Shown here: piece after piece, positions 34,487-41,445 of the stretch
Layout: every line of letters begins with the position of its first letter
How positions within the stretch are numbered: position 1 is the stretch's first letter
NCBI GenBank assembly: GCA_947246475.1
Contig: CAMXSH010000018.1
Coordinates: 1-41,445, forward strand
DNA length: 41,445 bases
Direction: 5' to 3'
From: an uncultured Roseburia sp.
Lineage (GTDB): Bacteria; Bacillota; Clostridia; Lachnospirales; Lachnospiraceae
Made by a program: the position numbers and the translations under genes
Notes under the pieces: model-generated
The model's input: the letters and a program-made list of their open reading frames with translations, nothing else
What the model was told of the DNA's origin: nothing
The model's database searches: none

Positions 34487-35293
34487 ATGTTGAGAGATAT
34501 TACCATCGGACAATATTATCCGGTTGAGTCAAAAATACATACATTAGATCCGCGGGTGAAGATCGTGGCTGTTTTTATCTATCTCATTTCTTTATTTTTA
34601 TTTCGCGGCTTTTCCGGATATCTGGTGGCCACGGTGTTTATCGTGACAGCAGTGATCATGAGCAGGGTGCCCTTCTCATTTATGATGAAAGGACTGAAAC
34701 CAGTTCTGTTCCTGATCTGCTTTACCGCATTTTTTAATGTTTTTTTTACACCTGGAGAAGTTTTATTTGAATGGAAATTTATCACGATTTCATTGCAGGG
34801 ACTGAGGAAGGGGGCCTTTATGGTGCTCCGGCTTATCTATCTGGTCGTCGGCTCGTCGCTGCTGACCTATACCACCACGCCCAATAAACTGACAGATGGC
34901 ATTGAGAGCCTGCTAAAGCCGTTGGGGAGACTTGGGGTGCCAGTGCATGATCTGGCGATGATGATGTCTCTTGCCCTGCGCTTTATACCGATTCTTTTGG
35001 AAGAGGCAAACCGGATCATCCGGGCACAGAGTGCCAGGGGTGCGGATTTTGAAGAGGGAAGGCTGTTTCAGAGACTCCGGGCGATGGTAGCTATCCTCGT
35101 ACCCCTTCTGGTTTCATCTACAAGGCGCGCCTATGATCTGGCGCTGGCCATGGAGGCAAGATGTTACCATGGCGGGGAGGGGAGGACGAAGATGAAGCCG
35201 CTGGCATATCAGCGCAGGGATGTTGTGGCCTATGTGCTTTGTGTTCTATACGTGGCAGCTTTGATTACGGTAGATCATTTTGTGCCATTTTGA
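34487..35293 (+). CDS. ecfT: Energy-coupling factor transmembrane protein EcfT
   Basis: The 268-residue membrane protein couples the two ATPases to substrate-binding S-components. Its N-terminus (IGQYYPVESKIHTLDPRVKI) is characteristic. It has about five to six hydrophobic helices, and the two coupling Ala-Arg motifs in the cytoplasmic helices appear as AQSARGADFEEG and AMEARCYHGGEGRTK. The gene begins nine bases after ecfA2 and ends 17 bases before truA. Confidence 0.95.
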   Translation: MLRDITIGQYYPVESKIHTLDPRVKIVAVFIYLISLFLFRGFSGYLVATVFIVTAVIMSRVPFSFMMKGLKPVLFLICFTAFFNVFFTPGEVLFEWKFITISLQGLRKGAFMVLRLIYLVVGSSLLTYTTTPNKLTDGIESLLKPLGRLGVPVHDLAMMMSLALRFIPILLEEANRIIRAQSARGADFEEGRLFQRLRAMVAILVPLLVSSTRRAYDLALAMEARCYHGGEGRTKMKPLAYQRRDVVAYVLCVLYVAALITVDHFVPF

Positions 35294-35310
35294 TCCGAGT
35301 GGAGGAAGGT

Positions 35311-36075
35311 ATGAGAGTAAAATTGACCGTGGCCTATGATGGAAGCAGCTATCATGGGTGGCAGATTCAAAATAATGCGCTGTCGGTAGAAGAAGTGCTT
35401 ACGAAGGCGCTTCATGAACTGCTGGGAGAAGAGATTGAACTGGCAGGAGCCAGCAGGACGGATGCGGGAGTACATGCCCTGGGAAATGTGGCGGTATTTG
35501 ATACCAATACAAGAATTCCTGCGGAAAAGATCGCCATCGCGGTCAACCAGCGTCTACCCGAGGATATCCGGGTAATGCGCTCAGAAAAGGTATCCCTGTC
35601 TTTTCATCCGCGGCATTGTCCCAGCCGGAAGACTTATGAATACTGGATCACCAATGCAGAAATACAGCAGCCTGTCAAACGGATGTATTCTCATTTTGTA
35701 TATATTCCCCTAAATGTGGAAAGGATGAGAAAGGCAGCAGAGTTATTCCGTGGTGAGCATGATTTTGGCGGATTCTGTTCTGCTGGCAGCCAGGTCAGGA
35801 CTACGGTGAGAAAGATCTATGATCTGCAGATCTTTCAGGAGGGGGAAGATATCCGCATCCGGATTACAGGAAACGGTTTTTTATATAATATGGTGCGTAT
35901 TATTGCAGGGACACTGATCGAGATAGGGATGGGAAGGCGGGAGCCGGAGACTGTCTGCCAGGCGCTCAGACAGGCAGACCGGAGCCTGGCGGGTCCCACG
36001 GCGCCGGCACGCGGACTGAGATTGATGCAGATTGAATATGAGGAGAACAGGCAGGAGTATGGGGATGATCATTGA
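35311..36075 (+). CDS. truA: tRNA pseudouridine(38-40) synthase TruA
   Basis: The 254-residue enzyme turns U38-U40 of many tRNA anticodon stems into pseudouridine. The catalytic Asp is in ASRTDAGVHALGNVA (the RTDAGVHA motif, near residue 52). Other TruA features are MRVKLTVAYDGSSYHGWQIQ at the N-terminus and TGNGFLYNMVRIIAGTLIEIG. The start is ATG 35311, directly after GGAGGAAGGT; the frame is open further upstream inside ecfT. Its end overlaps the amidohydrolase gene by 11 bases. Confidence 0.96.
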   Translation: MRVKLTVAYDGSSYHGWQIQNNALSVEEVLTKALHELLGEEIELAGASRTDAGVHALGNVAVFDTNTRIPAEKIAIAVNQRLPEDIRVMRSEKVSLSFHPRHCPSRKTYEYWITNAEIQQPVKRMYSHFVYIPLNVERMRKAAELFRGEHDFGGFCSAGSQVRTTVRKIYDLQIFQEGEDIRIRITGNGFLYNMVRIIAGTLIEIGMGRREPETVCQALRQADRSLAGPTAPARGLRLMQIEYEENRQEYGDDH

Positions 36076-36907
36076 TATACATGCACACGCATATCCAGAG
36101 AGGATTGCAAAAAAGGTGAAGGAACGGATGGAGAGTGTATCGGGGAGTCAGGTAGAAAACCTGGGAACCCCGGAAGCTCTGATAGAGGAGATGCAAAAAA
36201 ACGGAGTGGACTATTCTGTTTTTCTCCCGGTGGCAACCAATCCCGGTCAGGTAGGAAAGCTCAATGCCCAGGCGATCCGCTGGATGGAGGAATATGGAAA
36301 CCAGGGACTGGTATCTTTCGCTGCAGTCCATCCAGATACCTCAGAACTTAAGATGGTGATGCGGGGAATCCGGAACGGCGGTCTTAGGGGAATCAAGATT
36401 CATCCAGATTATCAGGAGACATATTTTGACGATATCCGCTATCTGAGGATTCTGGAGGCGGCGGCAGAGGAGGGGCTTCTGGTACTGGTACATGCGGGGA
36501 TGGATGAAGTTTATCCCGATCATGTGCATTGTGATGTGAAGAGGATCCTGCGTGTGCTGGAAGAGGTGGAGTGCAGCCATCTGATCCTTGCCCATATGGG
36601 AGGCTGGCAGATGTGGGCGGATGTAAAAAAATATATCTGTGGTGCCCCGGTATATATGGATACCGCATTTTCCCTTACTGGTACTGTGAGTGTAGAGAAC
36701 CGCGGCGTCTATGGAAAAATGCTGGATGATGACCAGTTTACAGAGCTGGTGCGTCTGCACGGAGTGGATCGGGTTATGTTTGGATCCGATACGCCCTGGA
36801 GCAGTCAGAAGGAAAATCTGGAATGGATCCGGAAGTGCAGTCTGGACCCCGGAGAAAAGACGCAGATCCTGGGAGAGAATGCCAGAAAACTGTTGACATT
36901 GGGCTGA
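36065..36907 (+). CDS. Amidohydrolase-family (Amidohydro_2) metal-dependent hydrolase
   Basis: The 280-residue TIM-barrel enzyme has metal ligands in IDIHAHAYPE (HxH, residues 6 and 8), LVHAGMDEVY, LILAHMGGW and FGSDTPW (final Asp), as in the Amidohydro_2 group of hydrolases and decarboxylases (ACMSD-like). The substrate is unknown. ATG 36065 is chosen because GGCAGGAG ends eight bases before it; ATG 36059 is too close. The overlap with truA suggests translational coupling. In the usual Firmicutes order truA is followed by rplM, so this gene is an addition. Confidence 0.82.
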   Translation: MIIDIHAHAYPERIAKKVKERMESVSGSQVENLGTPEALIEEMQKNGVDYSVFLPVATNPGQVGKLNAQAIRWMEEYGNQGLVSFAAVHPDTSELKMVMRGIRNGGLRGIKIHPDYQETYFDDIRYLRILEAAAEEGLLVLVHAGMDEVYPDHVHCDVKRILRVLEEVECSHLILAHMGGWQMWADVKKYICGAPVYMDTAFSLTGTVSVENRGVYGKMLDDDQFTELVRLHGVDRVMFGSDTPWSSQKENLEWIRKCSLDPGEKTQILGENARKLLTLG

Positions 36908-36921
36908 AATTATAATATAAT
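36893..36921 (+). promoter_or_regulatory. Consensus promoter of rplM-rpsI
   Basis: TTGACA (36893-36898), 17-base spacer, TATAAT (36916-36921): a perfect sigma-A promoter whose -35 lies inside the end of the amidohydrolase gene. Confidence 0.93.
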
Positions 36922-36927
36922 ATGATA

Positions 36928-37108
36928 CTGTGGCATGAAAAATACATAAGCCTTCTCCGTATGCCTGCCCCGGTATACAGCGTGAATGGGTATTTTTCAG
37001 TGGGATCGTCTGTTCCGGACATTGCAGAGAGATCTCCATAAATAAGCACATTTTTTATAGTTAATCTGATACAAAGAGAGTAAATGAATATTTTAGGAGG
37101 TTTCCAGG
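36928..37108 (+). ncRNA. Ribosomal protein L13-type leader RNA of rplM-rpsI
   Basis: The 180-base 5' leader folds into a long outer stem, TGAAAAATAC (36936-36945) with GTATTTTTCA (36990-36999), enclosing a smaller stem around GTAT/GGTATAC. Position and form fit the L13 leader family described in Firmicutes, through which L13 is thought to repress its own operon. The assignment rests on position and the outer stem, not on a covariance search. The remainder (37000-37090) is A/T-rich and ends in TTTTAGGAGG. Confidence 0.7.
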
Positions 37109-37537
37109 ATGAAAAGTTATATGGCAAGTCCATCCGATGTGGAAAGAAAATGGTATGTCGTAGACGCTGAGGGAAAGACCCTGGGCCGTCTCGCATCTGA
37201 GATTGCAAATATTTTAAGAGGTAAGAAAAAACCTATCTATACACCGCACATTGATACTGGTGATTATGTGATCGTTGTAAATGCTGAGAAGGTTGTTACG
37301 ACCGGAAAGAAGCTGAATCAGAAGATCTACTATCATCATTCAGATTATGTAGGCGGAATGAAAGAGACTACATTAAAAGATATGTTAGCTAAGAAGCCAG
37401 AGTATGTTATGACTCATGCAGTAAAGGGAATGCTGCCAAAGGGACCTTTGGGAAGACAGATGCTCAAGAAGCTGTTTGTCTATGCAGGACCGGAGCACAA
37501 GCATGCTGCACAGAAGCCAGAAGCACTGGATATTTAA
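37109..37537 (+). CDS. rplM: 50S ribosomal protein L13
   Basis: The 142-residue L13 is an early 23S rRNA-binding assembly protein of the large subunit. The sequence is canonical ([54 protein letters not shown]). The ribosome site AGGAGG lies eight bases before the ATG. It is followed 22 bases later by rpsI, the universal order. Confidence 0.98.
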   Translation: MKSYMASPSDVERKWYVVDAEGKTLGRLASEIANILRGKKKPIYTPHIDTGDYVIVVNAEKVVTTGKKLNQKIYYHHSDYVGGMKETTLKDMLAKKPEYVMTHAVKGMLPKGPLGRQMLKKLFVYAGPEHKHAAQKPEALDI

Positions 37538-37559
37538 TGGTTGAAAGGAGGAAATAACA

Positions 37560-37952
37560 TTGGCTAGTGAAAGATATTACGGAACAGGAAGAAGAAAATC
37601 AAGTGTTGCCCGCGTTTACCTGATGCCAGGAAGCGGCAAAGTTACGATCAATAAAAAGGATATGGACGATTATTTTGGTCTTGAGACATTGAAGATCATC
37701 GTTCGTCAGCCACTGGAAGCTACAAACATGGCAGATAAGTTCGATGTGCTTGTAAATGTCAAGGGCGGTGGTTTCACAGGTCAGGCTGGTGCGATCCGCC
37801 ATGGTATCGCAAGAGCATTAAACAAATATGATCTTGACCTGAGACCTACTTTGAAGAAAGCTGGATTCCTCACTCGTGATCCTCGTATGAAAGAGCGTAA
37901 GAAATACGGTCTCAAAAAGGCGCGTAGAGCTCCACAGTTTAGTAAGAGGTAA
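37560..37952 (+). CDS. rpsI: 30S ribosomal protein S9
   Basis: The 130-residue S9 ends in [12 protein letters not shown], the conserved tail whose last Arg touches P-site tRNA. Also canonical are [15 protein letters not shown] and [14 protein letters not shown]. It starts with TTG (37560), eight bases after AAAGGAGG. The tail is complete, so the element that begins downstream did not alter it. Confidence 0.97.
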   Translation: MASERYYGTGRRKSSVARVYLMPGSGKVTINKKDMDDYFGLETLKIIVRQPLEATNMADKFDVLVNVKGGGFTGQAGAIRHGIARALNKYDLDLRPTLKKAGFLTRDPRMKERKKYGLKKARRAPQFSKR

Positions 37953-37977
37953 TTTTACAATAATTTCAAAAAGCCTT

Positions 37978-38013
37978 AAAAACTCCCGGAAGTCCAGTAT
38001 TTTCGGGGGTTTT
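37978..38013 (+). terminator. Intrinsic terminator of rplM-rpsI
   Basis: AAAACTCCCG pairs with CGGGGGTTTT, followed by CTTTATTTT. Confidence 0.85.
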
Positions 38014-38157
38014 CTTTATTTTCTAAGTGTTCAATAATTTTCACAAAACGTCATAAATTTTGCCATATAGCACCACTACAACACCAGTACAGCACTATTT
38101 ATATATAGTTTCTGCGTTGTGTCTTGCGTAAGACTTTGCTAAAATGCTTAAAAGCCA

Positions 38158-38233
38158 GTAAACAAGGGAAAGTACAGTTTACAAGGGACTACACAGAGTA
38201 GGTATCTGACGGGAGGGGTTCCACCCGTCAGAT
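38158..38233. repeat. Inverted repeats near the element end (possible attachment site and terminator)
   Basis: GTAAAC (38158-38163) and GTTTAC (38177-38182) flank AAGGGAAAGTACA, and ACAAGGGA recurs at 38162 and 38181. A perfect ten-base hairpin, ATCTGACGGG with CCCGTCAGAT (38204-38233), overlaps the recombinase stop codon. The first could be part of a serine-recombinase attachment site; the second may act as a terminator for transcription entering from the host side. Confidence 0.4.
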
Positions 38234-39739
38234 TTTCCATGTGATATTCAAGCTGTCGCTTGTGGCGGCTATGGTGGTAATCATCAAATCCACCACCCGC
38301 CGCTTGTCGTCAAAGGATACATTCTCCCAAGTGTCGAGGTAGCCGGAAATCTGGCTGACCTGTTCCGGGCTGATGGCTTCCACCGTCAGTTCCGCTATCC
38401 TCGCCAGAAGTTCCTGCTTGCGCCCGTCCAGTTCCGCTATCTTCACATTCACATAGGAGAGCAGGACATTGTTTGCGCCCGTCAGACTGTCCACCAGCTT
38501 TTCAATCTCGCTGTCCACATGGGCAAGCTCCACTTGCAGTGCTGCAATTTTCGGGTTTGCCTTTGCCGCTTTCTTCCTGCCCGTCAGCGTCTTGTGATGT
38601 TCCAGCTTCTTTACCATCTGCTGATAAACAACCGCTTCAAGTTCCGAAGTGATGATTTTCCCGCACCCTGCACAGCTTTTATTGTCCAACCGTTTTGTGC
38701 AGCGGAGATATTGCCTGCCGGACGGATTGAAGATACTCATAAGAGCATATCCACAATTCCCACATTTGATTTTTCCCGCCAGCCATGTGTGGGTGGCTTT
38801 CCGGGCGGACTGGATTTTCATGTTGTTCATCAGCTTCTTGCGGCAGGTCAGCCAGATGTCGGAGGGGACAATGCCCTCATGGGGAGCCAGCACCAGCATT
38901 TGGTCTTTCAAGTCGTTCTTTTTGCTGGGTTTCACATCCCGCCCTTGATACAGATAGCAGCCGTTCATGCCTGTAAAATCGGCGGCGTCATTGACAATGA
39001 CTGTCCCTTGACTTTTGAAAAACTCGTACACATCAAGGTCTGCCTGCACATAGACAGGATTGCGTAACATCTGCGCCAGCGTGGGGCGTATCAGCTCTTT
39101 GCCATGGAACAAAATCCCCTGTTCGGCAAAGTACCGGGTAATGTCCCCGTAGGAAGTTGTGGGCTGGGCGTACATCTCAAACATCAGCCGGATATTGGCC
39201 GCTTCCTCCGGGTTTACCACCAGCTTCTTTGTGTTGATACCGTCCATCTTGATAGGCTCCGTATGGAAGCCGTAAGGGGCTTTCCCGCCCATCTTAAAGC
39301 CCCGCTGACTGCGGGAGTAGTAAGCGTCCGTTACCCGCTTCTGTATCGTTTCCCGTTCAAGCTGGGCGAACACGATACAGATATTCAGCATGGCCCGCCC
39401 CATTGGGGTGGAGGTATCAAACTTTTCCGTAGAGGACACAAACTCCACATTGTACTGCTGGAACAGCTCCATCATGTTGGCAAAGTCCAGAATGGAACGG
39501 CTGATACGGTCGAGCTTGTAAACCACGACCTTTGCAATCAAGCCCCGCTTGATGTCCCGCACCAGTTCTTGAAACTTCGGACGGTCTGTGTTCTTGCCGC
39601 TGTACCCTTTGTCTGTGTATTCCTTGCAGTTACCGCCTTTCAACTCGTATTTGCAAAATTCAATCTGGCTTTCAATGGAAATGCTGTCCTTTTTGTCCAC
39701 CGATTGTCTTGCATAGATTGTGGCTATTCGATTGTTCAT
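38228..39739 (-). CDS. Large serine recombinase (TnpX-related)
   Basis: The 503-residue site-specific recombinase excises and inserts the element. The catalytic Ser13 lies in ATIYARQSVDKKDS; the resolvase domain continues through KLDRISRSILDF and MGRAMLNICIVFAQLERETI (about residues 1-150). A recombinase domain follows, then a zinc beta-ribbon (CGNCGYALMSIF with CAGCGK) and a C-terminal coiled coil. TnpX of Tn4451 is about 707 residues, so this is a shorter relative. The ribosome site CAGGAGCG precedes ATG 39739. Confidence 0.93.
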   Translation of the reverse strand: MNNRIATIYARQSVDKKDSISIESQIEFCKYELKGGNCKEYTDKGYSGKNTDRPKFQELVRDIKRGLIAKVVVYKLDRISRSILDFANMMELFQQYNVEFVSSTEKFDTSTPMGRAMLNICIVFAQLERETIQKRVTDAYYSRSQRGFKMGGKAPYGFHTEPIKMDGINTKKLVVNPEEAANIRLMFEMYAQPTTSYGDITRYFAEQGILFHGKELIRPTLAQMLRNPVYVQADLDVYEFFKSQGTVIVNDAADFTGMNGCYLYQGRDVKPSKKNDLKDQMLVLAPHEGIVPSDIWLTCRKKLMNNMKIQSARKATHTWLAGKIKCGNCGYALMSIFNPSGRQYLRCTKRLDNKSCAGCGKIITSELEAVVYQQMVKKLEHHKTLTGRKKAAKANPKIAALQVELAHVDSEIEKLVDSLTGANNVLLSYVNVKIAELDGRKQELLARIAELTVEAISPEQVSQISGYLDTWENVSFDDKRRVVDLMITTIAATSDSLNITWKI

Positions 39740-39833
39740 ATTGTCGCTCCTGTTCTTAAAAAAGAAACGGAGCTGCTGACACCTTTATTATACCGTCAGC
39801 AGCCCCGCAAATCAACGATGGCTTCGGAAAATC

Positions 39834-40025
39834 TTATGCCCCGGCTTCCTCACTCTGCCGTTTGTCGGCATACTTGCGGAACACCTCATAAAGCTGCTGT
39901 TCCAGATATCGGCGTTTTGCCGCTTCCTGCTCCGGCGTGAACACCGGGGAGAGATTTTCCAGCGTGATTTCCTTTCCCTGAAAAGTCACGACTTCGGTTT
40001 CTTTCTTGTATCTGATATGCTCCAT
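39834..40025 (-). CDS. TnpW-like small transposon protein
   Basis: The 63-residue protein (MEHIRYKKETEVVTFQGKEI at its start) has a beta-rich first half and a charged helix (FTPEQEAAKRRYLEQQLYE). Size, content and position, between the relaxase and the serine recombinase, match the TnpW family of Tn4451-like elements. Its role is unknown; an accessory factor for recombination is a guess. ATG 40025 follows GGAGGTG; the open frame upstream lacks a ribosome site. Confidence 0.68.
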   Translation of the reverse strand: MEHIRYKKETEVVTFQGKEITLENLSPVFTPEQEAAKRRYLEQQLYEVFRKYADKRQSEEAGA

Positions 40026-40095
40026 AGCACCTCCGTATTTAGTTTTCAAAGTGAAGTGCCGCCATGTTACGGCGTGAAATGTTTTCTGCCATCAA

Positions 40096-41037
40096 TCACC
40101 GTTCTCTTGTGTGCCGCTGCTGCCGTTTCAGTTCCGCCAGTATATCCGGCGGGATACGGTCAACCAGCCGCTGTAAATCGTCCAGTTCGCTTTTTAGCTT
40201 TGCCCGTTCCATCGTATCTTTCATCTTGCCTTTTTCGCTGGCTTTGGCTCTGGCTTCCAGTTTTTCATTTTCCGCCAAAAGGTCGTTTATTGTGACCTTG
40301 TATTTTTTGAGCTGACCGGAGAAATTCTCCATCTGCGGAAACCACTTTTTCAACAGGGAGAGGGCTTCCTCTTTCTTCTTCCCGACGTTGAACGGGGTAA
40401 TACCGTCCAGTGTGGCTTCAATGGCTTTTGCCTGTTTGGAGAGATTGACCGCCTGTTTGAACAGACGGGTGGGGATATGCTTCCTGCCTGTCTTGCTGGC
40501 GCTCTCCCCACGCTCCAAGTCAGGATATTTCTCCACCATATAGGCGTGAAAATCGTCCTGCCACTTCGTCAGGTTTGCCCGGTTGCCGATAATCTCCTTT
40601 GCACACAGGCGGTTGTCCTTTGTCAGCGGAACAAAGGTCAAATGCAGGTGGGGCGTTTTCTCGTCCATGTGTACCACCGCCGACACGATATTTTCTTTCC
40701 CTACCCGCCCGATTAAGAAATCAGCCGCCCTCTGGAAAAATTCCTGTATCTCTTTTGGGGACTTCTTCCCCCAAAACTCCGGGCTGGCGGTAATCAGCGT
40801 ATCCACAAACCGGGTACTGTCCCTGCGGGTGCGGCAGCCAGCCTGTTCAATGCGGCTCTGAATGAAGTGGTAATATCGTCCCTCCGGCTTAACGATGTGG
40901 AAGTTGTATTTGCTCCGGCTGGTGTCAATGTCGGGATTGCTGGCGTACTGTTCCTTTTGCCGTTCGTGATGGGCTTCCAGCGGTTTTGCCGGATTGCCCT
41001 TGTGTTTTTCAAATCGCAAAATTGCGTGTTGTGCCAT
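40096..41037 (-). CDS. MobV-family relaxase (Mob/Pre, TnpZ-like)
   Basis: The 313-residue relaxase nicks the element's origin of transfer and pilots the strand during mobilization by a helper conjugative element. The conserved metal-binding motif is HMDEKTPHLHLTFVPLT (from residue 123), characteristic of Mob/Pre proteins. The N-terminus (MAQHAILRFEKHKG) and a C-terminal coiled coil (about 225-300) also fit. It is shorter than pMV158 MobM (about 494). GAAAGGAG lies directly before ATG 41037. Confidence 0.9.
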   Translation of the reverse strand: MAQHAILRFEKHKGNPAKPLEAHHERQKEQYASNPDIDTSRSKYNFHIVKPEGRYYHFIQSRIEQAGCRTRRDSTRFVDTLITASPEFWGKKSPKEIQEFFQRAADFLIGRVGKENIVSAVVHMDEKTPHLHLTFVPLTKDNRLCAKEIIGNRANLTKWQDDFHAYMVEKYPDLERGESASKTGRKHIPTRLFKQAVNLSKQAKAIEATLDGITPFNVGKKKEEALSLLKKWFPQMENFSGQLKKYKVTINDLLAENEKLEARAKASEKGKMKDTMERAKLKSELDDLQRLVDRIPPDILAELKRQQRHTRER

Positions 41038-41050
41038 GAAACTCCTTTCC

Positions 41051-41122
41051 CCATTCCGTTCCTTTCCGGGACTTTTCCACAGGAAAATCCCGTAGAAAAT
41101 ATCTCGGATAGGAAGGGAATGG
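41051..41122. promoter_or_regulatory. Nested inverted repeats, candidate oriT
   Basis: An inner hairpin CGGGACTTTTCC (41067-41078) with GGAAAATCCCG (41082-41092) is nested in a second one, CCATTCC (41051-41057) with GGAATGG (41116-41122). It lies directly upstream of the relaxase, where MobV origins usually are. The classic MobV nick motif (TAGTGTG/TTA) was not seen, so the assignment is tentative. Confidence 0.4.
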
Positions 41123-41220
41123 ATACAATATAAATCAATATTTTTATCTCTGTATTTCTATATACTGTCCGGTTTTTGTACTTCAAGAGGATTGATTATC
41201 GTACTTGTGGAGTGCGGTTT

Positions 41221-41445
41221 TCAGTCCTCCGGCGTACCAGAACGGGATTTCTTGAAGTCGGTATTTGGAACCGCTTCATAGGATTTTGGGTAAATGCGGT
41301 TGGGCTTTCCACAGCCCTGTTTCTGGATCTCCACCAGTCCGGCATATTGCAGCTCCCGCAGGGTGTTGACCGCTTTCTGCCGCCCACAGCGGAGCAGCTC
41401 CACTACCTCGTTGATGGGATAGTAGAGGTAAATCCGCCCATATTC
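41221..41445 (-). CDS. RepA N-terminal-domain replication initiator, C-terminal fragment (cut by window edge)
   Basis: The frame is open to the last base, so the start lies beyond 41445; 74 residues are visible. EYGRIYLYYPINEVVELL followed by CGRQKAVNTLRELQYAGL and GCGKPNRIYPKSYE matches the winged-helix 'RepA N-terminal' domain of plasmid and ICE initiators, and the protein ends soon after. In integrated elements such a gene lets the excised circle replicate. The gap between this gene and the relaxase (41123-41220) shows nothing else. Confidence 0.8.
   Translation of the reverse strand, partial: EYGRIYLYYPINEVVELLRCGRQKAVNTLRELQYAGLVEIQKQGCGKPNRIYPKSYEAVPNTDFKKSRSGTPED

Larger units (their letters stand above)
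38014..41445. mobile_element. Tn4451-like integrative mobilizable element, one end (boundary not resolved; runs past the window)
   Basis: All genes read leftward: a RepA-N-type replication protein, MobV relaxase, TnpW-like protein and a serine recombinase. This set resembles Tn4451/Tn4453 (tnpX, tnpW, tnpZ). The codon use (many C-ending, GC-rich codons) differs from the host genes to the left. The end near the recombinase should lie between rpsI (37952) and 38228; no target duplication or repeat of the rpsI tail can be checked because the other end is missing. Confidence 0.75.

Noticed and set aside
1-41445. CRISPR arrays, rRNA genes or complete insertion sequences
   Set aside because: No regularly spaced repeats, rRNA-like sequence or DDE transposase genes were seen.

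Overview
The window looks like chromosomal DNA of a low-to-mid G+C, spore-forming Firmicute, most likely family Lachnospiraceae (clostridial cluster XIVa). The reasons are the spoIIA sporulation operon, a T-box-controlled valS, the ecfA1-ecfA2-ecfT-truA-rplM-rpsI block, strong AGGAGG-type ribosome binding sites and, at the right end, a Tn4451-like mobilizable element of a kind common in gut Clostridia. The species cannot be fixed from sequence reading alone.

Layout. 1-3.5 kb: the end of an ABC exporter, an AlkD-like DNA alkylation repair protein and a NatAB-like ABC-2 transporter. 3.6-6.1 kb: pta (with no ackA beside it) convergent with an aspartate-type aminotransferase across a shared terminator. 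6.1-9.3 kb: a secreted zincin-like protein and a chemoreceptor. 9.3-12.7 kb: a T-box leader, a palindrome-rich repeat and valS. 12.7-16.2 kb: a two-gene unit of a degenerate HipA/CtkA-fold protein and a DNA-binding partner, then a 47-residue small protein and a zinc-ribbon/TPR membrane protein behind a promoter with two tandem palindromes. 16.4-18.1 kb: spoIIAA-spoIIAB-sigF and tRNA-Arg(ACG). 18.2-24.4 kb: zinc-ribbon, TPM-domain and SPFH-domain proteins resembling Bacillus subtilis YdjG, YdjH and YdjI, interleaved with an rRNA methyltransferase-type gene and hpf. Three perfect DnaA boxes lie upstream of hpf. 24.4-28.8 kb: secA, prfB (without the usual programmed frameshift) and a stand-alone cheW-like gene. 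28.9-32.6 kb: hom-apgM-lysC for the aspartate/threonine pathway. 32.7-38.0 kb: the ECF transporter core, truA, an amidohydrolase, and rplM-rpsI with an L13-type leader. 38.0-41.4 kb: the edge of an integrative mobilizable element carrying a serine recombinase, a TnpW-like small protein, a MobV relaxase and a RepA-N-type replication protein cut off by the window end.

How it fits together. Most genes are housekeeping: translation (valS, tRNA-Arg, hpf, prfB, truA, rplM, rpsI), protein export (secA), amino-acid synthesis and vitamin uptake. The least ordinary parts are the pseudokinase/HTH pair with the operator-like palindromes beside it, the YdjGHI-like envelope module lacking PspA, the DnaA-box cluster before hpf, the internal translation start in lysC, and the mobile element lodged just after rpsI. 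Functional assignments rest on motifs and on remembered family features. No database search was run.
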